Shown one piece after another: positions 1 to 5,183 of a DNA stretch of 5,203 bases. The translations under genes were made by a program, and so were the position numbers. Positions within the stretch are counted from its first letter, which is position 1. Every line of letters starts with the position of its first letter. Under the pieces are notes generated by a model that was not told the origin of the DNA, did not search any database, and saw only the letters and a list, made by a program, of their open reading frames with translations. The DNA is from an uncultured Collinsella sp. (GTDB taxonomy: Bacteria; Actinomycetota; Coriobacteriia; Coriobacteriales; Coriobacteriaceae). The DNA is taken from assembly GCA_937997605.1 (NCBI GenBank), contig CALLFD010000363.1, positions 1-5,203 of the forward strand, read 5' to 3'.

Positions 1-2
1 CG

Positions 3-59
3 CAGGAAGCTTGGATACGCCTAGGCGCGGTCCAAGAAATCGTCCGCACCCCCTTCTAG
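3..59 (+). CDS. Possible C-terminal tail of a truncated plus-strand gene
   Basis: Reading from base 3, 18 codons are open to a TAG at 57-59 and give QEAWIRLGAVQEIVRTPF. The peptide has a balanced, protein-like composition, and the contig edge could have removed the rest of the gene. If real, the gene converges on the GntR-type regulator, with 28 bp between their stop codons. Eighteen codons are too few to name a family, and a chance open frame of this length is common. The same bases also contain a palindromic inverted repeat, which argues somewhat against coding. Confidence 0.25.
   Translation, partial: QEAWIRLGAVQEIVRTPF
10..36. repeat. Inverted repeat with palindromic core
   Basis: CTTGGA at 10-15 is complementary to TCCAAG at 31-36. 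Between them lies the perfect 10-bp palindrome CGCCTAGGCG (18-27). Together they could fold into an imperfect hairpin. No T-run follows on either strand, so it does not look like a standard intrinsic terminator. It may be a weak terminator between convergent genes or chance structure inside a coding tail. Confidence 0.3.
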
Positions 60-87
60 GAACTATTCCACCGCAACTAATAGACAG

Positions 88-843
88 TTAGCTCATACTG
101 CTCTGATGGGTCTCGCTGCCGTTATTGCGGCGGGTGACCGTTTCGTGGAGTAAAAAGAAGCTGGGAACCTGCTTTGTCTCGGTGTATTCCATAAGGATGC
201 CGTCGGCGTTGTAGGTCTGCCCGCGTATAACGGCGAGTGCGTTAAAGTCGTCGAGATCGAGCACGCGCGTATCCTCGGGCGTGGGATGCTCGATCGTTAC
301 ATCGCGTTTGCCCGTGGCAATCTTAATGCCAAGGTCTTCTTCGAGGTAACGATAGATCGAGTCGTTGACAATCTCGGGTGTCAGCCCCGGTACTTGTGAA
401 CTTAGGTAATAGGAGTCGTCGGAGCACACGGCTTGTCCGTCTGCATAACGGATGCGTTTGGCGCGTGTGAGCTCACAGCCTTCGGGAAACCCGGTAATCT
501 TGGAGAGCGCCTTGCTGCAGATGAGGAGCTCAAAGACGGTGGTGACAGTCTTGAGCTCAAAGCCTCGGTTGACCGCGATTTCCTTAAAGGTCTCGAGTCC
601 GCCGCCGCCACGACTCGTCTCGTCACTGATGTTGCGAATGACGCGCATGCCTTTGCCTTGCTGGGGGAGCACGTAACCATCTGCCGCAAGCATCGAGATG
701 GCGCGACGGACCGTCATGCGCGAACAGTCAAACAGCTGCGTGAGCTCAGTCTCCGAAGGCAGATAACTCTGATAGGCGTATGTGCCGTCGTCAATCGACT
801 GCTTCACGTTGTCATAAATAGTTTGGAAGATGGCTCGCGCCAT
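88..843 (-). CDS. GntR-family (HutC/TreR-like) sugar-phosphate-responsive repressor
   Basis: This is a 251-residue transcription regulator of usual family length. Residues about 5-69 form the GntR winged helix-turn-helix: LPSETELT at 28-35, the recognition helix region CSRMTVRRAISML at 40-52 and the wing QQGKGMRV at 61-68. Residues about 82-238 form the UTRA effector domain, with GLETFKEIA at 82-90, NDSIYRYLEEDLGI at 160-172 and MEYTETKQ at 218-225. From memory, these blocks closely parallel Bacillus TreR, which binds trehalose 6-phosphate. A sugar-phosphate effector is therefore likely, but its identity is not visible here. The start at 843 is supported by AGGAG (complement of 850-854) six bases upstream. 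The gene lies 65 bp downstream of the dehydrogenase on the same strand and is probably co-transcribed. It probably acts on the TTGTCTA sites between 1986 and 2146, which fit the HutC-type operator pattern with one mismatch. Confidence 0.9.
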   Translation of the reverse strand: MARAIFQTIYDNVKQSIDDGTYAYQSYLPSETELTQLFDCSRMTVRRAISMLAADGYVLPQQGKGMRVIRNISDETSRGGGGLETFKEIAVNRGFELKTVTTVFELLICSKALSKITGFPEGCELTRAKRIRYADGQAVCSDDSYYLSSQVPGLTPEIVNDSIYRYLEEDLGIKIATGKRDVTIEHPTPEDTRVLDLDDFNALAVIRGQTYNADGILMEYTETKQVPSFFLLHETVTRRNNGSETHQSSMS

Positions 844-908
844 GACGGTCTCCTAGAGCTGGGCGCGTGAACGACGGATGAGGGCCGCCCGCGCAGGTGT
901 CAATCGAT

Positions 909-1934
909 TTACTTGCTGGGGTCGATTATATATTTGCCCATGGCACGCAGGGCCGGGTCTGACAGGATGGCGCCGAGTTCGTCGAGGGAGGCTACCTTTG
1001 CGACCATCGAGGATACGTCGAGCCTGCCGGAGTCGATGAGTTCGAGCGCGCGACGCTGTGTGTAAGGGTTGATGTAGGACGAGGTGAGCACAAGCTCCTT
1101 CTGGAAGACCTCGAAGGGCTTGACGGTGATCGTCTCATCGGGCTTGGTAAGGCCGAACATCATAACCGTGGCCTTATGACCGGCGATTCTAATGGCCTGC
1201 TCAATGGTGACGGGCTTACCGACGCATTCGATTACAACGTCGACGTTGCCGACGCCCTCCTGCTTCAGGCGGGCCGGGACGTCCTCGTGGATGGAATCAA
1301 TTGCCAGGTCGGCGCCGAGTTTGAGTGCAACCTCGCGTTTGCCCTCGACGGGCTCGAGCAAGACGACCTTGGTGGCGCCGGCGTTTTTGGCGAGCTGCAT
1401 CATGAGCAGGCCGATCATGCCGCCGCCGATGACGACAACCGTGCTGCCGGGCTTGATGTTGCACATATCGATGCCGTGCAGGCAGCACGCCACGGGCTCG
1501 GTCATAGCACCCTGCTCAAAGCTGGTGTGATCGCCCAACTTGTAGACTTGCTGCATATCGACGGAGCAGTACTCGGCAAAGCCGCCGTTAACGGTGGTGC
1601 CGTAACCGGTCATATGCTCGCAGTAGTGGTTGATTCCGTCGCGGCAGGGTTCACAGCAGCCGCAGGGATGGTTTGGGTCGATGCACACGCGATCGCCCGG
1701 TTTAAAGCCGGCGACGTCGCTGCCCACGGCCTCGACAACGCCGGCAAACTCATGACCAAGGATCGTGGGCGGGGTAACGTCGGCTGCACCCTTGTCGCCT
1801 TCATAGATATGAACGTCGGTACCGCAGACGCCGCAAGCTTTGACGTTGATCAGAACGTCGCGCCTGCCCACGGCCGGCTTTGCCGATTCCTCGACTCTGA
1901 GGTCGTGCTTTCCATAGAAGACCGCGCTTTTCAT
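909..1934 (-). CDS. Zinc-dependent medium-chain alcohol/polyol dehydrogenase
   Basis: This 341-residue cytoplasmic oxidoreductase of the MDR superfamily has normal length. The N-terminal catalytic domain carries the expected zinc ligands: Cys37 in GVCGTD, His61-Glu62 in LGHEFAG, and Glu146 in TEPVACC. The structural-zinc lobe is intact, with Cys91, Cys94, Cys97 and Cys105 spaced C-x2-C-x2-C-x7-C. The Rossmann motif is GGGMIG at 170-175, and Glu194 at the end of the second strand favours NAD over NADP. The sequence looks like the sorbitol/threonine/butanediol dehydrogenase group, but substrate cannot be read from it. The start is supported by AAGGAG (complement of 1940-1945) five bases before ATG. 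It is first in a leftward unit with the repressor and is divergent from the PTS permease. That context suggests it processes a product of the imported glucoside, perhaps a polyol aglycone; this is inference. All key residues are present. Confidence 0.9.
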   Translation of the reverse strand: MKSAVFYGKHDLRVEESAKPAVGRRDVLINVKACGVCGTDVHIYEGDKGAADVTPPTILGHEFAGVVEAVGSDVAGFKPGDRVCIDPNHPCGCCEPCRDGINHYCEHMTGYGTTVNGGFAEYCSVDMQQVYKLGDHTSFEQGAMTEPVACCLHGIDMCNIKPGSTVVVIGGGMIGLLMMQLAKNAGATKVVLLEPVEGKREVALKLGADLAIDSIHEDVPARLKQEGVGNVDVVIECVGKPVTIEQAIRIAGHKATVMMFGLTKPDETITVKPFEVFQKELVLTSSYINPYTQRRALELIDSGRLDVSSMVAKVASLDELGAILSDPALRAMGKYIIDPSK

Positions 1935-1970
1935 GGTGACTCCTTAACGTGGCGGTGAATGTTGTAATGA

Positions 1971-1999
1971 AGTATAGGCATGTATATAGATATAGACAA
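1971..1999 (-). promoter_or_regulatory. Sigma-70 promoter of the dehydrogenase-repressor unit
   Basis: Read on the minus strand, TTGTCT (complement of 1994-1999) is followed by exactly 17 bases and then TATACT (complement of 1971-1976). These match the -35 and -10 consensus at 4/6 and 5/6 positions with ideal spacing. Transcription would start near 1964, giving a leader of roughly 30 bases before the ATG at 1934. The -35 box lies inside one TTGTCTA operator-like site, so repressor binding should block RNA polymerase. Confidence 0.65.
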
Positions 2000-2001
2000 G
2001 C
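1986..2001 (-). promoter_or_regulatory. Operator-like site O3, overlapping the dehydrogenase -35 box
   Basis: The minus strand reads GCTTGTCTATAT over 2001 to 1990, matching the 12-base core ACTTGTCTAGAT of the other two sites at 10 positions. GTCTATAT fits the HutC-type pattern GTMTAKAC with one mismatch. Only one half is well conserved. Its centre is 14 bp from O2, and it covers the -35 box, a classic repressor position. Confidence 0.5.
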
Positions 2002-2015
2002 ACATCTAGACAAGT
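2000..2015 (-). promoter_or_regulatory. Operator-like site O2, upstream of the dehydrogenase promoter
   Basis: The minus strand reads ACTTGTCTAGAT over 2015 to 2004. It is identical over 12 bases to the site at 2131-2142 but in the opposite orientation. It contains GTCTAGAT, one mismatch from the HutC-family operator pattern. It lies directly beside O3, as if two repressor dimers bind in tandem. Confidence 0.55.
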
Positions 2016-2080
2016 AGAAAAGAAATTTAAAATGCAGCCATCAGCTATGTCAGATTTAGCAGGCGAAATACTGGACATAT

Positions 2081-2110
2081 ACCGTTTACGGCCAATAATC
2101 AACCGTTTAC
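2081..2110 (+). repeat. Direct repeat ACCGTTTAC spaced two helical turns
   Basis: ACCGTTTAC occurs at 2081-2089 and again at 2102-2110, a start-to-start distance of 21 bp. Both copies would therefore lie on the same face of the helix. The first copy extends to the near-palindrome CCGTTTACGG (2082-2091). The position, upstream of the probable permease promoter, suits an activator or catabolite regulator. No known factor is recognised from the motif. Confidence 0.4.
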
Positions 2111-2130
2111 CGACCGTAGTCTTTATGCTA

Positions 2131-2146
2131 ACTTGTCTAGATAAGT
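2131..2146 (+). promoter_or_regulatory. Operator-like palindrome O1 before the PTS gene
   Basis: ACTTGTCTAGATAAGT is a 16-bp inverted repeat in which seven of eight half-site positions pair. Its core GTCTAGAT differs at one base from the HutC-type pattern. Its first 12 bases are repeated in inverted orientation at O2, with centres 131 bp apart. It lies at about -33 to -18 relative to the likely permease transcription start, nearly the same relative place as O3 at the dehydrogenase promoter. The neighbouring TreR-like protein is the obvious candidate to bind. Confidence 0.6.
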
Positions 2147-2148
2147 GA

Positions 2149-2157
2149 TGTGATAAA
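2149..2157 (+). promoter_or_regulatory. Candidate extended -10 promoter for the PTS-glycosidase unit
   Basis: TGTGATAAA combines the TGn extension with GATAAA, a 4/6 match to the -10 hexamer. There is no good -35 at 17 bp, which extended -10 promoters can tolerate. Transcription would begin near G2164, the first base of the GTGCAA arm of the leader hairpin. A second possible -10, TATGCT at 2124-2129, would instead place the start inside O1. The sequence does not decide between them. Confidence 0.35.
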
Positions 2158-2163
2158 ACGTAA

Positions 2164-2205
2164 GTGCAAGAAGTCAGGGACACGGGCCCACCCGTCCTAT
2201 TGCAC
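2164..2205 (+). promoter_or_regulatory. Leader stem-loop 1, nested
   Basis: GTGCAA at 2164-2169 pairs with TTGCAC at 2200-2205. Inside this, ACGGG at 2182-2186 can pair with CCCGT at 2190-2194. If transcription starts near 2164, this structure sits at the very 5' end of the mRNA, where it could slow decay. Its function is unknown. Confidence 0.4.
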
Positions 2206-2223
2206 GAGGTACACGCAAGCGGC

Positions 2224-2260
2224 GCGTCTGCGGTCTCGAGTGAAGCCAAAACCGCAGCGC
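2224..2260 (+). promoter_or_regulatory. Leader stem-loop 2
   Basis: CTGCGGT (2228-2234) is perfectly complementary to ACCGCAG (2251-2257). The stem extends by GCG (2224-2226) with CGC (2258-2260) across a single bulged T2227. That gives about ten base pairs around a 16-base loop. Purines, not a T-run, follow it, so it is not a standard terminator. It lies 29 bases before the permease start and may act on translation or mRNA stability. Confidence 0.45.
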
Positions 2261-2270
2261 TCCGAATGAA

Positions 2271-2286
2271 GAGAGGGGGATTCCCC
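2271..2286 (+). promoter_or_regulatory. Ribosome binding site of the PTS gene, partly in a mini-hairpin
   Basis: GAGAGGGGG at 2271-2279 is the only strong purine tract upstream of the permease and selects the ATG pair at 2290/2293. It is followed by ATTCCCC, so GGGG (2276-2279) can pair with CCCC (2283-2286) around a three-base loop. The spacing to ATG 2290 is about ten bases, slightly long, and the mini-hairpin could shorten it or mask the site. Confidence 0.5.
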
Positions 2287-2289
2287 GTC

Positions 2290-3897
2290 ATGATGCAAAA
2301 GATACAACGTTTCGGCGGTGCAATGTACACGCCTGCAATTCTTTTCGCATTTTCCGGAATCGTCGTCGGCCTGGGTACGTTGTTTACCACCGAGGCGATC
2401 TTTGGCGAGATGGCCACAGCGGGTCATCTTTGGTTTGATTGCTGGAATGTGCTGCTCCAGGGTGGTTGGACGCTCTTTAACCAGATGCCGTTGCTGTTTT
2501 GCGTAGCGTTGCCAATCTCGCTCGCGAACAAGCAGAACGCTCGCTGCTGCATGGAGGCTTTGGCCATCTACCTTACCTTCAACTACTTTGTAAGCACGAT
2601 CTTGGGGCAGTGGGGCCCTGTCTTTGGGGTTGACTACTCTGTCGAGGCGGGCAGCGGTACTGGTCTCGCCACTATCGCAAGCATCAAAACGCTTGATATG
2701 GGCATCATGGGCGCGCTTATCATTTCTGGTATCGCCACGATGCTTCACAACAAGTACTTCGACACCGAACTTCCCGAGTGGCTGGGCGTGTTCTCGGGCT
2801 CCGTGTTCATTTATATGATCGGTTTCTTCGTTATGGTTCCGGTCGCTCTTATCGCCTGCCTGGTGTGGCCGCATGTTCAGGCTGCTATCTCCGCCTTCCA
2901 GGGATTCATCCTTTCCGCCGGTACGTTTGGCGTGGGCGTCTTTGCTTTCTTCGAGCGCGTGCTGATTCCTACAGGCCTGCACCACTTTATCTATACGCCG
3001 TTCTATTACGACAACGCGGCGGTCAACGGCGGCATCTTTGCTGCTTGGGCCAACATCCTGCCCCAACTGGCTGCCGATCCGAGCATTGCTCTTAAGGATG
3101 CCGCACCCTGGGCTGCCTATACCTGCCCTGGTTGGACTAAGGTCTTCGGCTCGCTTGGCGTCGCCATTGCGTTTTATATGACCGCCAAACCCGAGCGCAA
3201 GCAGCGCGTCAAGGCTCTGCTCATTCCCGTCACCCTTACCGCTATGCTTTGCGGTATCACCGAGCCGCTTGACTTCACATTCCTGTTCATCGCGCCCGGC
3301 CTGTTCGTCGTCCACTGCGTGCTCGGAGCGCTTGGCTGCATGGCTCAAAACCTCCTTGGCGTCGTGGGCATCTTCGACGGCGGCATCATCTCGATGCTCT
3401 CGTGGGACTGGCTGCCCCTTTGGGCCGCACACGGTCTGCAGTACGCCATCTCCATCCTTGTCGGTCTGTGCTTTACCGCCCTTTGGGTCGTGGTCTTCCG
3501 TTTCCTGATCGTCAAGTTCGACTTTAAGACCCCCGGTCGCGAGGATGACGATGTTGAGGTCGAGCTCAAGTCCAAGGCCGACTACAAGCAAAAGCAGGGC
3601 GGTGCTGCTGGCAAATCGGTCGCCCAGAGTAAAGATGATGAGCGCTTGGTGCTTGCCGAGAACATCCTCGATCTGCTCGGTGGCGCGGATAACATCATCG
3701 ATGTAACTAACTGCGCTACCCGTCTGCGCGTTAACGTCAAGGACAAGGGCGTCGTTGCACCCGAGGCTTCCTTCAAGGCGATCGGTACGCATGGCTTGGT
3801 GGTCCAAGGTCAGTCAATCCAGGTCATCATCGGCCTTACCGTCCCGCAGGTTCGCGAGAAGTTCGAGAGTCTTCTGAAGTTCGAGAGTCTTCTGTAA
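2290..3897 (+). CDS. glvC: Alpha-glucoside PTS permease EIICB (GlvC/MalB type)
   Basis: This is the membrane transporter of the phosphoenolpyruvate phosphotransferase system. It imports an alpha-glucoside such as maltose and phosphorylates it at C6. From ATG 2290 it is 535 residues. Residues about 1-415 are the multi-spanning EIIC domain, with the family start QKIQRFGGAMYTP, HHFIYTPFYY at 231-240 and the substrate-site motif GITEPLD at 322-328. A charged linker follows at about 416-450. EIIB at about 452-527 carries the phosphorylated cysteine, Cys475, in TNCATRLRV. There is no EIIA domain, so a general glucose-type EIIA must be encoded elsewhere. The frame is open back to GTG 2164, but those 42 residues are not membrane- or family-like and cover leader hairpins, so ATG 2290 (or 2293) is preferred. 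The last codons contain an exact 18-bp tandem duplication. The glycosidase gene follows 154 bp downstream. Confidence 0.92.
   Translation: MMQKIQRFGGAMYTPAILFAFSGIVVGLGTLFTTEAIFGEMATAGHLWFDCWNVLLQGGWTLFNQMPLLFCVALPISLANKQNARCCMEALAIYLTFNYFVSTILGQWGPVFGVDYSVEAGSGTGLATIASIKTLDMGIMGALIISGIATMLHNKYFDTELPEWLGVFSGSVFIYMIGFFVMVPVALIACLVWPHVQAAISAFQGFILSAGTFGVGVFAFFERVLIPTGLHHFIYTPFYYDNAAVNGGIFAAWANILPQLAADPSIALKDAAPWAAYTCPGWTKVFGSLGVAIAFYMTAKPERKQRVKALLIPVTLTAMLCGITEPLDFTFLFIAPGLFVVHCVLGALGCMAQNLLGVVGIFDGGIISMLSWDWLPLWAAHGLQYAISILVGLCFTALWVVVFRFLIVKFDFKTPGREDDDVEVELKSKADYKQKQGGAAGKSVAQSKDDERLVLAENILDLLGGADNIIDVTNCATRLRVNVKDKGVVAPEASFKAIGTHGLVVQGQSIQVIIGLTVPQVREKFESLLKFESLL
3859..3894 (+). repeat. 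Perfect 18-bp tandem duplication at the permease 3' end
   Basis: AAGTTCGAGAGTCTTCTG at 3859-3876 is repeated without change at 3877-3894, directly before the TAA stop. It duplicates KFESLL in frame and adds six residues after the EIIB domain. The absence of any mismatch between copies suggests a recent slippage event or an assembly error. The reading frame and stop are preserved. Confidence 0.95.
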
Positions 3898-3915
3898 ACC
3901 ATCGTCCATCGAAAC

Positions 3916-3954
3916 AATCGGCCTTGCGAGCCGGTATGCACCGCAAGGCCGATT
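3916..3954 (+). promoter_or_regulatory. Intercistronic hairpin with perfect 13-bp stem
   Basis: AATCGGCCTTGCG (3916-3928) is perfectly complementary to CGCAAGGCCGATT (3942-3954) around a 13-base loop, 18 bases after the permease stop codon. No T-run follows on the plus strand, and only GTTT follows on the minus strand. It is therefore not a convincing intrinsic terminator. A better fit is an mRNA stabiliser or attenuator that sets the ratio of permease to glycosidase. A smaller TGGAG/CTCCA stem (3956-3960 with 3969-3973) follows. Confidence 0.7.
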
Positions 3955-4001
3955 CTGGAGATAAAAAACTCCACTTCTAGGTAACAATTCCAAACCGTGC
4001 A

Positions 4002-4034
4002 GGCCGCGTACGGGGATGGATTGAGCAAGCGGCC
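4002..4034 (+). promoter_or_regulatory. Weak stem-loop before the glycosidase ribosome binding site
   Basis: GGCCGC (4002-4007) can pair with GCGGCC (4029-4034) around a 21-base loop. It ends six bases before the Shine-Dalgarno AGGAGG at 4041-4046, so the binding site itself stays free. Its role, if any, is unclear. Confidence 0.3.
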
Positions 4035-4051
4035 AGAATGAGGAGGACATC

Positions 4052-5183
4052 ATGTCCAAGAAAAACTATGCCGTGACCATTGCCGGCGGTGGCTCTACCT
4101 TCACCCCGGGCATCGCTCTAATGCTGCTTGAGGAGCGCGACCGCTTCCCGGTCAACAAGGTGACCTTCTACGACAACAACGCCGAGCGCCAGGAGATCGT
4201 TGCCAAGGCGTGCGAGATCTACTTCCACGAGAACGCTCCCGAGGTTGAGTTCAACTACACCACCGACCCCGAAACCGCTTTTACCGGTACTGACTTCGTC
4301 CTCGCTCACATCCGCGTTGGTCTGTACGCCATGCGCGAGCTCGACGAGAAGATCCCCCTCAAGTACGGCTGCGTTGGTCAGGAGACCTGCGGCGCTGGCG
4401 GCATCGCCTACGGTATGCGCTCCATCGGCGGTGTCATCGAGATTCTCGACTACATGGAGAAGTACAGCCCCAACGCCTGGATGCTCAACTACTCCAACCC
4501 CGCGGCCATCGTCGCCGAGGCCTGCCGCGTGCTGCGCCCCAACAGCCGCATCATCAACATCTGCGACATGCCGATCGACCTCATGGATAAGATGAGCCGT
4601 ATGTGCGGCATCAAGGATCGTCGCGAGCTGCAGTACAGCTACTACGGCCTCAACCACTTTGGTTGGTGGAGCAAGATCTACGACAAGGAGGGTAACGACC
4701 TCATGCCGCAGATCAAGGAGCACATGGCAAAGAACGGCTACTTGGACGGCATTGAGCACGAGGCCGGTAAGGAGCAGCACGTCGAGGAGAGCTGGATTCA
4801 CACCTTCGGCAAGGCCAAGGATGTCTATGCTGTCGATCCCGAGACGATTCCCAACACCTACCTCAAGTACTACCTGTATCCGGACTATGTTGTCGAGACG
4901 TCTGACCCCAACTACACTCGCGCCAATGAGGTTATGGACGGCCGCGAGAAGAAGGTCTTTGGCGCTTGCCGCGACATCATCGCCAAGGGTACTGCCAAGG
5001 ACGGCGGCTTTGAGCCCGACGTACACGCCAACTACATCGTCGACCTTGCCTGCGCACTGGCCGAGAATACGCTCGAGCGCTTCCTGCTGATCGTCCCCAA
5101 CGATGGCGCTGTGCCCAACTTCGACCCGACGGCCATGGTCGAGGTGCCTTGCATCGTCGGTTCCAACGGCTTTGAGAAGATCT
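4052..5183 (+). CDS. glvA: 6-phospho-alpha-glucosidase, glycoside hydrolase family 4 (3' truncated)
   Basis: This cytoplasmic NAD- and Mn-dependent enzyme hydrolyses phosphorylated alpha-glucosides such as maltose 6'-phosphate to glucose 6-phosphate and an aglycone. The NAD loop AGGGSTFTPG is at 11-20. The subgroup signature CDMP at 171-174 marks the alpha-6-phosphoglucosidase branch of GH4. Cys171 and His202 (in GLNHFGWW) match the metal ligands and Asp172 the catalytic acid of Bacillus GlvA at the same numbering. Tyr270 in NTYLKYY corresponds to its catalytic tyrosine. The start is fixed by AGGAGG at 4041-4046, five bases before ATG. Only 377 codons are present, against about 440 in GlvA. 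The apparent TAG at 5183-5185 is one genomic T plus AG from adapter, so the true C-terminus is missing. Codons are strongly biased to C and G endings, suggesting high expression. It follows the permease in a likely operon. Confidence 0.95.

Larger units (their letters stand above)
1935..2289. promoter_or_regulatory. Divergent control region between dehydrogenase and PTS genes
   Basis: This 355-bp stretch has no convincing gene. The part from about 1960 to 2160 is clearly richer in A and T than the flanking genes, as expected for promoters. From left to right it holds the dehydrogenase ribosome binding site and promoter, two adjacent operator-like half-palindromes, a 9-bp direct repeat, a third operator-like palindrome, a probable permease promoter, and a leader of about 125 bases with several stem-loops. 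It most likely controls both divergent transcripts through the neighbouring GntR-type repressor. Confidence 0.75.

Noticed and set aside
10..75. A partial tRNA at the contig start
   Set aside because: Stem pieces and a CACC stretch suggested it, but there is no T-loop GGTTCRANTCC and no cloverleaf can be built.
1176..1958. A 260-codon plus-strand frame opposite the dehydrogenase
   Set aside because: The minus strand has all zinc ligands and the Rossmann motif. The plus-strand product resembles no family and overlaps the dehydrogenase promoter side.
2224..2260. LicT/SacY-type antiterminator (RAT) in the leader
   Set aside because: The loop contains GCCAAAACC, faintly like part of a RAT, but the left half of the consensus and a following T-rich terminator are both absent.
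2164..2289. A GTG start at 2164 adding 42 residues to the permease
   Set aside because: The extension does not look like a PTS N-terminus, has no good ribosome site, overlaps the promoter and leader hairpins, and the family begins at MQKIQRFGGAM.
2197..3807. A long open frame on the minus strand opposite the PTS permease (536 codons)
   Set aside because: It mirrors the codon bias of the true gene. Its protein is an unusually charged string with no recognisable domain, and the plus strand gives a clear EIICB protein.
3916..3954. Intrinsic terminator after the permease
   Set aside because: The stem is strong, but no T-run follows on the plus strand. The downstream A-run would give a T-run only on the minus strand, and there it precedes the hairpin.
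4118..5026. A 302-codon open frame on the minus strand opposite the GH4 gene
   Set aside because: Its composition, dominated by L, V, A and D, is typical of an antisense shadow of a high-GC, C-ending gene. The plus strand carries intact GH4 motifs.
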